Origin: Massariosphaeria phaeospora
Lineage: Eukaryota > Ascomycota > Dothideomycetes > Pleosporales
Assembly: GCA_011032825.1 (NCBI GenBank)
Contig: JAADJZ010000011.1
Location: 1,178,001-1,242,000, forward strand
Direction: 5' to 3'
Length of the DNA: 64,000 bases
Below the pieces are notes generated by a model. That model ran no database searches, had not been told where the DNA came from, and saw only the letters and a program-made list of their open reading frames with translations. Numbering within the stretch: position 1 is the stretch's first letter; each line of letters starts with the position of its first letter. The position numbers and the translations under genes were made by a program. Below are positions 12,219-22,173 of the stretch, one piece after another.

Positions 12219-13060
12219 CGCGGCCCTTGGTCGTCTGCGCCAAAGTACGATTTACCGGCGTGGTGGTCATCTCCACTTGATAGCCATAGTGTTCAGACTC
12301 AACGTGGCTGGTCCGTGGACGGTCGTCTTTGCCGAGGTGGTTCTGCTGTGATTCTGGAAGCTACGTAGTCAGGTCATAGAGATGAATCTGACTCATTATC
12401 ACATTGTTGGGTAGGTTATTGTTGATGATGAACGGAGCAGTACCTAGCGGAGGGACGCCTGAAGGTGCCAAGATATTCATTACCGAGGCACGGTGAAAAT
12501 ATCTTCCGGTTCCACAACCTGTACTTACATCGCTTGCATCGCTTGCAACAAGACATGCCTCACTCTCGAATGGGCCGCTTGTAGCTGCAATCTAGCCAAT
12601 GTGAACGGCTACCTATGTACTGACTGGCCTAGTTACGACAGTTACGAAAGGTCTTCCGCATGTTAAATGCAGGTGCATCATCTTTACATCGGGAGAATTC
12701 CTCCATATCAATAATTATCTACTCACAGACGCGCCACTCAGACGCAAGATTAAGTTTCTCTACGGCCATCTTCCCATACATGTACTCTGACTAGCAAAAG
12801 TACTACTACTGTGGTATTGGTGACTGAAGACAAGGAATCATCAAATCTCTAGTCACTAAGTTAAAGCCAGAATATGACAGTGGTATGCGTAGTCACTCAT
12901 AGTTCATTTCAGACTCATCAGGGTACGAGTATATATCCTTCAACTATCTACCTATCTTTCTTTCTTTTTTCACCGTACTCTACAATCGAATTTTACTACA
13001 TCAATCAAAATTGAGCTTTCCTATCTTTCAAGAACATACTGAGCAAAACCCTACATAACG
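12219..13060. promoter_or_regulatory. Divergent promoter region, IML1 / unknown gene
   Basis: This 842-bp AT-richer gap separates the IML1 start from the plus-strand gene at 13061. A TATA-like element (gagtatatatcc) lies at about 12927-12938, some 130 bp before the plus-strand ATG, followed by a pyrimidine-rich tract (12950-12972) common before fungal start sites. No other gene is apparent. Confidence 0.45.
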
Positions 13061-14217
13061 ATGCCTTCCAGACACAGCGCGCGCTATAATGACGAAGCTG
13101 CGAGACATAGTAGTGGAGCAGCCACACAACGAGAGAATGGGTACTTTCCACGAGCGGGGGCGTCTCAGCCTTCACCCATATACCCTTCTTACCCTCACCC
13201 AGAAGCTCCTCCTGGGGCTGGGTTATGGCATGCACAGACTTATCCCGGAGGTCCTCCTATGCAACCCAACTCTTACCCTTCTTCTGGAGCTTTTCCCGCC
13301 AGCGCACATCAATACGGGCAACCATTTCCTCAAGCTCCCCCGGGGTATCCCATGCCATACGCCAACGGACACCACTATCCCCCTGGATCATATCGGCAAT
13401 ATCATTCCCCCGAAGCCTCCGCTGACTATTCTACTCCAACTGGATCTCGCTCGTCTCCCGACAGGACACACATCGTCGAATGCGAGATCGAAGAACCGGA
13501 GGATGCCGATGGAGAGGGAGTAACTCCTGAAGCCCGTGAGGTGCCTAGAATTGAATGGTACCCGCACAAATCCAACTGCGATGAAGAGTCAGTCGATGGT
13601 GTTCACGAGGGCTATCCGAAATCTGGGTCTAGTAACCAAGGGGCCGAGGTTGAAGGTTTCAGGCAGGTTGCAGAAGACAACATCCCGAAGTGCAATGATC
13701 GAAAGCACCCACTAGGAAAATACGACTTAGCAGTAGCCAACTCAAACAAATGGGCCGTGTTCCAATGGGAAGGTTTGTATCTTCAGCAAGACTATGTTAA
13801 AGCAGGGCGAGGTTTTATACGGTTGGACAACAATCCTCGAGCTAAACATATGATCAGAGACTTGGAAAAACTCAAAATTGTCGTGGAAGAGAGAAAACTG
13901 ACCTTGTTTAAGCGACTGGATATGGGTAACCCAGGAGAGGCGAAGTGGACATTGGACAAACTTCATGAATGCATTGGCGAGAAGGGGGATTTCAACGGAT
14001 ACATGGGCTGCACAGAAAAAGGTATGATCATATCAATACGTATACTTCTCTTGACTAACTCAACTCAGTATGGACATTCTATCGCAAATATCTTGCAAAG
14101 AAGGACGAGGAGACCCGAAGAGAAAAAGACAGGTTTAGTATTATGTGCGGTATAGCTGAGAGAGACGAAAGATTGGCGAAGGAGAAGAGTGAGAGGAAGC
14201 GCTTGGGCCAGAAATAG
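13061..14217 (+). CDS. Unrecognised two-exon protein, Pro/Tyr-rich N-terminus and helical C-terminus
   Basis: I do not recognise this family. Exons are 13061-14021 and 14069-14217, joined over a 47-bp intron with GTATGA donor, a gactaac branch and CAG acceptor, giving 369 residues. Reading through the intron would end at 14155 with a less plausible tail. Residues ~1-140 are low complexity, rich in Pro, Tyr, Gly and Ser, and look disordered. An acidic stretch follows near residues 145-160. The last ~150 residues look folded: WAVFQWEGLYLQQDYVKAGR, then a helix around MIRDLEKLKIVVEERK, and a charged C-terminal helix ending ERKRLGQK. There is no signal peptide or membrane segment. A TATA-like element lies upstream at about 12927. 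It may be lineage-restricted. Confidence 0.75.
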
Positions 14218-14808
14218 GGGACTCGTATCTTCGAGTATCTTCTATCATGCTTTTTAGTCTTTCGTTTATAGGGTTTACGGGTTGGCGTTTTTGAGTTATT
14301 GTTTACCGTCTTTCATTTCTTGCGCTACACTTTGTACTACAATATACTGTTTTTGCTTTGGGAATATCAGTAGAGTCGCAGCTACACCGCAGAAGTCTAA
14401 AACGTGTCACCCATTAAATGCATTGACGGTCAAAGATGTTGTTTAGCGGTGGCTCTGAGCGCGAAGGTTCGGAGTCGTATAATGTAAGCCTCCTGACCTC
14501 GTCATTCGTCATGTTCGTTTTCTCGCAGTCATACGTTGTGTGAGTCCATACACGCTCCGCGTAGTCAATGACTCGGCCATGCGTCTTACTCCCAGATCCA
14601 GTCACTAACCCAACATGACTCCAGGGGGACTCATCCATAGCATATAAGATCACGATTTGCACTGCACAACCTTCTCTCCTCAAACAACCTTCTCCACACT
14701 CTCGAATACCCAACCGTCTACTCACTTACGAATTCGTCTACGAACACACAAGCTCATCAAACCAAATCCCACGATCCGACTAGCAGAAACGCAAGCCGTC
14801 AGAACCAC
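14218..14808. other. Intergenic; TATA-like element for the next gene
   Basis: This 591-bp spacer has a TATA-like sequence (catagcatataaga) at about 14636-14650, roughly 160 bp before the ATG at 14809. A pyrimidine/adenine-rich leader follows. No other gene is supported. Confidence 0.4.
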
Positions 14809-15518
14809 ATGGATTACGCTCGAGTTGCCGCAATGGCCGACAAGGACGGAGGCCTGCAACTTCAAGAGAGAGGGCCTCGTGCTTCTGACTCAAGCACTGG
14901 ACGAGAGCCGGGCATTAAGCTGCCCATCGACGGCATCGAATTTCGGAAAGACACGACCGGCGAACCCGTCAGAATATCGATAAACGGACACCTACTGGGG
15001 ATCTTTAGCAAATCACCCACCAACAACCATTACTCAAGTCGCCGTTGGATACTCATAGAGTGGGATCCTCGCGTTGAACTTGAAGAGGATTCGCCCAGCC
15101 GTACAGAGCAAGGAGTCATGCGCGTTGACCATCCCTCCTCCGAGCATACCAATGATACCATGGTGGACGACATGATCCGTCGGGGCATTCCGTGTCGGTA
15201 CCTGGACACGGGAAACAAGGACCACGGGGAGATCCTTGCGAGGATTCTCTTCGATGACGACAATGGAGGGGAATCATCCAACGGCGCCCCAGAAAGCATA
15301 GAGACTGGTATGTGTAAGACCGGATGTTCGCCATTAGTAGTTCTGTTGACTAACTAGTGCCGCCAGTGCATTGCTCACCAGGACAAGTGGTGAGTCTGAA
15401 GTCGGGGGTTGAGTATGTGATTGCATTAGGTGATGCGGATGTGGCAAGATGGAACGACGAGGATGAGAATGCGCCAACATTACGTGGTGCGGCCAGCGAG
15501 GAAGAAGGAGACAACTAG
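14809..15518 (+). CDS. Unrecognised acidic two-exon protein
   Basis: No family is recognised. Exons are 14809-15307 and 15367-15518, with GTATGT donor, a gactaac branch and CAG acceptor, giving 216 residues. Without splicing the frame would stop at 15357. The protein looks cytosolic, with no signal peptide or membrane segment. A compact region (IRISINGHLLGIFSKSP-like, then RRWILIEWDPRVELEED) suggests a small beta-rich domain. The tail is strongly acidic (RWNDEDENAP, EEEGDN). The gene lies head-to-tail after the previous unknown gene, and both have a single phase-1 intron near the 3' end, but I see no sequence similarity between them. A downstream ATG at 14833 (MADKDGG) is an alternative start. 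The stop lies in a duplicated 18-bp unit, described separately. Confidence 0.7.
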
Positions 15519-15536
15519 GAAGAAGGAGACAACTAA
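15501..15536 (+). repeat. 18-bp tandem duplication spanning the stop codon
   Basis: gaagaaggagacaactag (15501-15518) is followed directly by gaagaaggagacaactaa (15519-15536). Both copies encode EEGDN plus a stop (TAG, then TAA). If the first stop were read through, the protein would gain exactly one more copy of its own C-terminus. Confidence 0.9.
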
Positions 15537-15758
15537 GCTGCGGAACCCCTAGTAGCTGTTGGAGCCGGGCCATGCGTCACTACTCTTGGACTTCCAGAGA
15601 CCGGTGTTATGGTTGAGTTATATGCGTTGTATTTTTGGTTCCTACTTCCTGTAATAATTCTGGGCGTACTGCTTTTCTGATGTTGTTTCTCGGCTATCTA
15701 GTTGCTTGTTAATGTTAAACTTGTTTGCGACCACTAGCTAGTGCAAATAAATGCATCT

Positions 15759-16700
15759 CTACAGCTTCGCAGCCCGCTCCTTCATACCCTCGAAGTCTTC
15801 ATCTTCCACGCTATCCACTCCGTCCTTAACAACCTTCTTGACAGCCGCACCTACATCGTCATCCCCGTCTAGCATATCAATCCATCCTCTCGCACCGTCA
15901 GTCTCCAGTACTGCAGCTATGGCCTGCGCAACAGTCTCCCTACTAACCGAACCCCTACATGTAATCTTCCCCATCTTAACACCACCAGCCTTCGCGCTAG
16001 TCAAAGCACCGGGCCTCAGACTGATACCATGAAACCTTTCGTTCTCCGGCACGCCCTTCTTTGCCTCCGCGTCGAATCGTTCTTTCGACAGCACTGTCAA
16101 GACTTCGTCGGCGGCCACCTTGGCCTGAAAGTATGTTGGAAGGACTTCGTTGTTGACTTTGAGAGCGCTGTCCCAGTCCTCGCCAGACCACCATGACGGC
16201 TTGTTGCGTCGTGAGGAGATGTAGGACACGGTGAGGAATTTCTTGACGCTGGGGGTGTGGATGCTGGCTTTTGTGAACGAGACAGCGGCGTCGCGATCGA
16301 TAGCCATTGTTCGCGGGGCGCCTCCGCGTCCTCCGGCTCCTGGACGCGATGTTAACATACGGCTGGTTCTGGGAACTGGGTTTTGTGGCGATGATCTCAA
16401 GAAGGCAGGAATAGGGGTGGAAGAAACGTGTTTGGGACACTTACCAGCAGTCCAGATGACCCAGTCGGGCTTGACCTGCTCTATAATCTTCTGCGCATCG
16501 GCTTCACTCTGGACATCCTCTACGCTACTGACGAGCACATCGAGTTTTCCTGGTTGTCCTTGCTTGAGACTCTCGATGGTATTCTTCTGGTCTGCAGAGC
16601 GAATCATGCTAAGGACGTTCCATGATCTCGCTAGTAGGAGCGGTGTCAGAAGCTGTGCCACCTTTCCGTGCCCACCAATGAGGAGGATGTTGTGAGCCAT
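15759..16700 (-). CDS. Atypical SDR / NAD(P)-binding Rossmann protein
   Basis: This is an NAD(P)H-binding epimerase-like protein (NmrA/SDR_a type) with probable oxidoreductase or sensor function; the substrate is unknown. Exons are 16700-16445 and 16339-15759, giving 278 residues. A Rossmann nucleotide-binding motif GGHGKVAQ lies at residues ~8-15, followed by the first strand-helix pair. The conserved SDR centre (VSYISSRRNKP) and the substrate-side region LRPGALTSAKAGG are present. The intron (16444-16340) has GTAAGT and CAG ends. It is 105 bp, has no stop and is a multiple of three, so retention would give a longer open protein. Splicing is preferred because it joins VIWTAG directly to a Gly-rich loop. 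The start ATG at 16700 (MAHNILLIGG) is preferred over one four codons upstream. Confidence 0.82.
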   Translation of the reverse strand: MAHNILLIGGHGKVAQLLTPLLLARSWNVLSMIRSADQKNTIESLKQGQPGKLDVLVSSVEDVQSEADAQKIIEQVKPDWVIWTAGKCPKHVSSTPIPAFLRSSPQNPVPRTSRMLTSRPGAGGRGGAPRTMAIDRDAAVSFTKASIHTPSVKKFLTVSYISSRRNKPSWWSGEDWDSALKVNNEVLPTYFQAKVAADEVLTVLSKERFDAEAKKGVPENERFHGISLRPGALTSAKAGGVKMGKITCRGSVSRETVAQAIAAVLETDGARGWIDMLDGDDDVGAAVKKVVKDGVDSVEDEDFEGMKERAAKL

Positions 16701-17652
16701 TGGAGTGAGCAATATTCAGGTTGAGCAATGTTCAATTCAGAAGAAGTAACGCGGAGGATGAACAATGCTTGCTGATCCGGAGGAACGCTGTTTATATACC
16801 TGTTTATATACCAGTCTTCACGCGATCAGGACAGATCCGGTTGTTCCGACGACTTGGTACTCGCAGCAGATTAGTTTGAAGATTAGTAATGAGAGTATGA
16901 CGTCGTCTTTATGGATACCATTGATATGGCGTGTTTTTGCGATGATCAGGGCGTCTTCGAGGTTGACGTGGAGAAGGAAGCTAGGGTGTATGCACGGACC
17001 CGCACACGCCATCATCTTGCAGTCATCCCCGCACTTTTGTCACCTACACGATCGACAGAGTCCATATGTCATCAGGACTAGACTCATGCTACAATTTATG
17101 CCACTCATCGTGTGTCTTGCTGTGTCACTGTGAAACTCGAAACCTGTTGACAGCCTCGAACAACTTACTCAGAGGATGGCCACTCTTCGTCGTGAACACC
17201 TGCGGTTCAGAATACTAACGAAACAGATGCTTTGACCTCAAAATTGCTTGCAGAGAAAGAAATCTTGAACGGAAATGCAATAGCTCCGACAGGCTGAACA
17301 GCCATCAATGAGTCGTCTTCTATAAACATACTCATACGGCAGAAGATAGCGACTTACTGCAAGAGTCAGGCCCAACACAGTCTTCGCGTCCTATAGTCAT
17401 GCCCCCAGAAAGAAGTTTCCAGGGCATGAATGGCTCATACCGAGACTCATACCATGAACATTGAGTCTTCAGTCTACGGTCATCGGCGTTGCTGTCATAC
17501 TATGACTGCGCCGAGGGGAGCATATATAAACGGTCCTTCACATCGAACATTTCTACATACCACACTCTTCCTCTTCTCCTTCTTTCAAACATCTGCTTCC
17601 TTTCTCAATAACAACACTTTCGATCAATACAACTACCACACTCAACGAGAAC
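16701..17652. promoter_or_regulatory. Divergent intergenic region with TATA box for the chitinase
   Basis: This 952-bp gap lies between the SDR gene and the chitinase. A clear TATA box (catatataaa) sits at 17521-17530, about 125 bp before the chitinase ATG. A C/T-rich stretch (17560-17600) lies between the TATA box and the start codon. The rest shows no supported gene or RNA. Confidence 0.6.
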
Positions 17653-18987
17653 ATGCGTACATCCACTCTCTTACCGCTCCTAGCAGCGGTTGGTGGGGCT
17701 CTGGCACAATTCAAGAAAGACGGCAAGTCGAATGTTGCTGTCTATTGGGGTGTGTAAACACAAACACTATATTCAAGTGCATTTTCTAACATGATTCTAG
17801 GTCAGAACTCTCTCAACAAGCCTGAATCGCAGAAGCGTCTCTCTTCTTACTGCGAAGGTAGGTACTCGTTCTTAGCTTCTCCACTTAGTGGAGGCGATTT
17901 TGTCATGAAGGGGAACACCACTATCGTCGTGGCTACGCTGCTCATCACTTTCCACTCAAAAATTTATGATAGAATGCTGACACAATGGGACAGGTGAAGA
18001 TGCGGATGTATGATATCCAACGCCAGATCCAATACCGTGAACTAAACCATCCTAGATCATCATCCTTGCTTTCGTGACACAGACTAGGGATGCGAGCGGA
18101 AAAGGTCTTGGTCTTGTAAGTGAAATACGTCCGCTTTTGATTACATCGCTGACATATGGAGAACTTCGCAAACCTAGGGGGGCCATGCGTACTGGACCCA
18201 AAGAACGAATGTGTCGAGATAGCGTATGGCTCACCAAGCCAACCTCATTTATTGATAATGCGCTGACAGCACCCCCAGAAAGGATATAGCAGTGTGCAAG
18301 AAGAACAACAAGACAGTACTGCTCTCCTTGGGCGGTGCCGTCACCCAGCAAACTGATTTCGCGAATGCAACGACCGCCGAAGAAACAGCAAAGAACATTT
18401 GGCATATGTTTGGCCCAAAACAGCAGGGCTCTGCCGCCGCTCGTCCATTCGGTGAAGCCGTTGTTGACGGTCTCGATCTCGATTTCGAGAAATCCATCAA
18501 ACACCTACCAGACTTTGCCAAAAAGCTGCGTGAACTCATGGATGCAGGAGGCAAAGGCAAATTCTTCCTGAGCGCCGCTCCGCAATGCCCAAGAGATACA
18601 GCGCTTCCAGTCGTCGCCGCCCAAGATGCTCTCCTCAGAGCCGATGTTTTCGACATGGTCTTCGTCCAGTTCTACAACAACCCTGACTGTTCTATCGGGG
18701 GTAACTTCAATTTCGAGGCTTGGAATACTTGGGCTGAGGGTACTACAAGCAAGCCGCGTGTCTTCGTGGGCGTTCCCGGTGGAGAAACTGCGGCCCCCGG
18801 TGGAGGATATGAGGACAAAGAGAAGGTGGGCAAAGCCATTGCCGCTGTTCAGAAATCCGCGCAGCTGGGCGGCGTTATGATCTGGGATGCTAGCCAGGCC
18901 TGGGCTAATACGGACTTCATCTCGAAGATCAAGACCAATATGGGCGGGGGATCCGGCCCTGCTCCAAGCAAGAGAGCCACTCCATAA
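17653..18987 (+). CDS. Secreted class III chitinase (GH18, hevamine type)
   Basis: This endochitinase hydrolyses beta-1,4-linked N-acetylglucosamine. Exons are 17653-17749, 17801-17857, 17994-18007, 18056-18115, 18162-18223 and 18279-18987. All phases match, giving 332 residues. A signal peptide (MRTSTLLPLLAAVGGALA) precedes the first GH18 strand (SNVAVYWGQNS). The SLGG strand appears as VLLSLGGA. The catalytic DxxDxDxE motif is complete as DGLDLDFE, with the acid/base Glu. Later strands are FDMVFVQFYNNP and GVMIWDASQAW. The third exon is only 14 nt. The protein stops soon after the barrel with a short Gly/Ser/Pro tail, so there is no carbohydrate-binding module, Ser/Thr linker or GPI signal; this is a compact secreted form. 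The least certain junction is the intron 4 acceptor (GGAG). Confidence 0.9.
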
Positions 18988-19244
18988 GCCTGTTGTTCAT
19001 CAGCCCCGGGCTCTGGTCTAGTCCAACGGGGCCCTTTCCTTATTTTCTTATGTTCTTTTGGGCGGCTTGGACTTTTTCTTTAGTGGAGGCTTAATTCGGT
19101 AACGGTCTGTCTCTTTCCTTGTTTTGTTTCCTATATATTGCACCATCACAGCTGGCTGTGACCCCAACGGGACTTTTGACTGTTTCATACTAGAAATTGT
19201 GTAGATAGAATATCATTTCTTTGCTTCACATTACCTCTCCATCA

Positions 19245-20147
19245 CTACGACACTGTTTCTGACCCGGCAGCATCTTTGATGTCCTCCTCCCTGGCCTTCT
19301 TGTACTCTTGATAATGCCTCTCCATCAACACCCTCAGAAGCGGCGGATCCTTGGTCACATACGCCTTCGCCAAAGCCCTCCGACTCGCAGGCGACTGGTC
19401 CAACAAGCCATACCTCACACTGGTGCCAAGAATCCTCCGGGGCCCCCGTATATGCTTCGCGACGAACTCGCGATCCTCGTCCGTCGGCACCGCGAAAACC
19501 TCCGTCACGTCGGTGTAGCCCATAGGCTCGTAGTCGTCGTTTTCGCGGACCGCCCAGCGCGGCGCATGCCACTCCTTCTCCAGCACGTCATCGAAGGAGA
19601 CGAGGAACGTGACATCAGGCGCGGGATCCCTTGCGCGCAACTCGTAGATGACCGGGCTGAAGACCTGGAACAGGAAATACGGCTCCTCGGTCTTCTGCAT
19701 GTACACGGCCAGCGTCTCCAGCCGGGGGAGGTCGAGCAGCTTGCTCCAGCGGCCGCGGTCGGGCGTTTGCGCGTGCCAGTGCTCCGCGTCGGAGTAGTTG
19801 AGGTGGCGCGAGTAGGTGAGGGGTTCGCTGGTTTGGACGTGTAGGTGGCGGATGTGGGGGAGGAGAGCGGGGTGTGGACCCCAGCGGAGAGGCGAGATGT
19901 GCCGGGGGATTATGTGGAAGTCGAGGATGAAGGTGTTGGTTTGGTAGAAGGATTCGAGGGCTTCGGCGGCGATGGTGGGGTGCGATGCGCGGGGTGATGT
20001 GATGGCGTGGGGATTCGGCGCGGAGAGGGGGATGGGATGGGTTTCAGCGACGATGTGGGGGTATATCATGTCGCGTAGCTCTCTTGGTAGGCGGAGCATG
20101 AGCAGCGATTGTTGGTGCAATGGACTTTCCGCCATGATGGTGGACAT
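19245..20147 (-). CDS. F-box-like protein of fungal LPxELRxxIY type
   Basis: This is an intronless ORF of 300 residues. An N-terminal F-box-like helix pair (MLRLPRELRDMIYPHIVAE) is typical of a large fungal family annotated as F-box-like or DUF proteins. These are presumed, but rarely shown, to bind Skp1 or mediate protein contacts. The middle contains a short amphipathic stretch (PHIRHLHVQTSEPL) and the pattern LLDLPRLETLAVYM, resembling LRR-like spacing. The C-terminal helix is charged (LMERHYQEYKKAREED). It has no signal peptide or membrane segment. It belongs to the same broad group as the gene at 52530-54230 and the pseudogene at 40559-40957. Function is not known. Confidence 0.78.
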   Translation of the reverse strand: MSTIMAESPLHQQSLLMLRLPRELRDMIYPHIVAETHPIPLSAPNPHAITSPRASHPTIAAEALESFYQTNTFILDFHIIPRHISPLRWGPHPALLPHIRHLHVQTSEPLTYSRHLNYSDAEHWHAQTPDRGRWSKLLDLPRLETLAVYMQKTEEPYFLFQVFSPVIYELRARDPAPDVTFLVSFDDVLEKEWHAPRWAVRENDDYEPMGYTDVTEVFAVPTDEDREFVAKHIRGPRRILGTSVRYGLLDQSPASRRALAKAYVTKDPPLLRVLMERHYQEYKKAREEDIKDAAGSETVS

Positions 20148-20752
20148 CCTGGGGGATAGGTTCTGGTTGAGTATAGTTGAGTGGCGTGTTGGAGCTGTGG
20201 TGTCCGCTGGAAAGAATCTATGATCCTCTACGAAATGTAGTAGTGAAGACTCTAAACTCTGACTATCCTACTGAGGTTTGGTGATGTGGAATGAGTCTAA
20301 CATGCGACCGTGTGTGTGAAGAGATGAGGAGGACAAGAGAAGCGAAGACTTTATCGGAGTTATCTTGACGAACTATGGTTCTGAGAGGCTCCACAAAATG
20401 GCCACCCATTCAGCTTCCACTGAATACAAATGAGGCTCCCCTTGAGCATTCGCGCAAACTTTTATCCAACATGCGACCGATGTTGCTGCCTGTGACGCGC
20501 GTACCGTCGTGGATAGCAAGCAATGAAGGGTTAGGCGTGAGTGAATCAATTGATCTGCTGCCTGAAGTTGACAGCGAGATGTCTGGGTTTTGTTAGTTGT
20601 CGATGTTGGTTCAGCGTGGGGTTCCCTAGCTGTGCGATAGGTACGTAGTGGACACGGGCCTGTGCATGCCAAGCCACCGCGTCCTCCGCAGCGCAGCCCT
20701 GCATCTTTTCTCGATCCCACCTCAATAAATCACCCTCGACCCCACCGCCGCC
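20148..20752. other. Intergenic between divergent genes
   Basis: This 605-bp region separates the F-box-like gene from MRPS12 and presumably contains both promoters. No clear TATA box, repeat or additional gene is visible. Confidence 0.5.
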
Positions 20753-21435
20753 ATGTCTCTCCAATTCCTGCGACGCCTCGTACGACTCTCCTTCCTCTCT
20801 CGCAGCCCAATACCATCAACACGAATCCCATCAATCCACGCCCCACCCTTCCACAATGCGACCAGCGCGCTCCCTCTCCGACCGACCCCGTCCTCGCGCG
20901 CACACAAATGCACGTTAATACAAGTCGTACGCAGCGGCCGCGGGTCGCAAAGTGCGCGGAAACTGCGGTCCCCAGCATTGGCGAACAGGCCGCAGATGAA
21001 GGGCGTGTGTCTGAAGGTGGGGACGACGAAGCCGAAGAAACCGAACTCGGGGGAGAGGAAGATTGCGAGGGTTAGGTTGAGCAGCGGGAAGGTTATCACG
21101 GCGTATATTCCGGGTGAAGGTATGTGCGATCAAGTCCTGGACGGTGTGGGGAGAGAGAATATGAAGAGACAGCGATTGATGGATGGTTACGGTATGAACA
21201 GGTGCTAATGTGGAATTGCAGGACACAACGTACAGCAGCATTCCGTCGTCATGGTGCGCGGAGGCCGGGCCCAGGATTGCCCAGGTGTGAAATACCACTT
21301 GGTGCGCGGCGCATTAGATCTAGTAAGGAAACAACGTCTTGCCCCGTTGCCGCTCGCTAACACACCCAGGGTGGAGTTGGCAACCGCATCACGTCACGCT
21401 CGAAATACGGGACGAAGAAGCCGAAGACGGCATGA
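20753..21435 (+). CDS. MRPS12: Mitochondrial ribosomal protein S12 (uS12m)
   Basis: This is a small-subunit decoding-centre protein of the mitochondrial ribosome. Exons are 20753-21119, 21222-21322 and 21370-21435; phases match and give 177 residues. An arginine/serine-rich mitochondrial presequence of ~45-60 residues comes first. The S12 fold follows: [74 protein letters not shown] and the basic C-terminus [12 protein letters not shown]. The universally conserved KPNS and PGVKYH loops are intact. The start ATG begins the presequence directly. Three exons with short introns (102 and 47 bp) are unremarkable. Confidence 0.95.
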
Positions 21436-22173
21436 TCGCTCGCATGCTGTGCGGACGAACCTGTAGATACGTGTACCATATAACTTTACTTTAGCATTGG
21501 TGGCGTCGAGCTCCAAAGAGACTCTCGGAAATACCAGGCTTTCTCAGACGAGCTTGGGGCGGATTAGGTGATACTGATGTTCTTGATGGGATGACTGAAA
21601 ATGTGAATAGGTGCTCTTCACCGCCGGCCGTATCAACGACCGCATACGACGCCTACACTTCAAACCCGTCCCAAGTACATCTAGCAACACCGCCCCCAAC
21701 ACTCCCTCTCGCGCGCTACCGTTACCATTACCATTACCATCAAAATCGCCATCAAAATCACTATAGCACCGCACCGCACCCTCCACCACACTCCCCTAGC
21801 GCTACCAGCCTCGCACTCAATCAATTCCCTTCCATATTCAGGTGTACAACCTAGCCACTAGCATCTCACGAATCTGCTCTTCTATTCTCACAGAATCTTT
21901 CTATTTATGCAAGAACTGTTGATATAAACGTTTAAAGGATGGAATTAAAAATTAAACTAAATTAAATCTAAACTAAACCCAAATCTATTAATTAATTGAA
22001 TGAAAACCTTTATTTTGAAAAAACGCCTACAAGCAAAGCTTACCGGAAAAGAAACAAAACAAACTTCTATATAGCCAAGGGTAGATTGGTCCCTCCTAAT
22101 TCCCAATTCCCAAAACGCCGAAACTCTATCTCCTCTCCCCTCTCCTCTTCCCCCTCTCCTTTCCCTCACCCCC
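21436..22173. other. Intergenic, AT-rich with small simple repeats
   Basis: This 738-bp region lies between the MRPS12 stop and the 3' end of the mucin-like gene. It contains short simple-sequence runs (taccat repeats near 21720-21740, then atcaaaatc units) and an AT-rich tract (21930-22020). No gene is supported. Confidence 0.6.
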
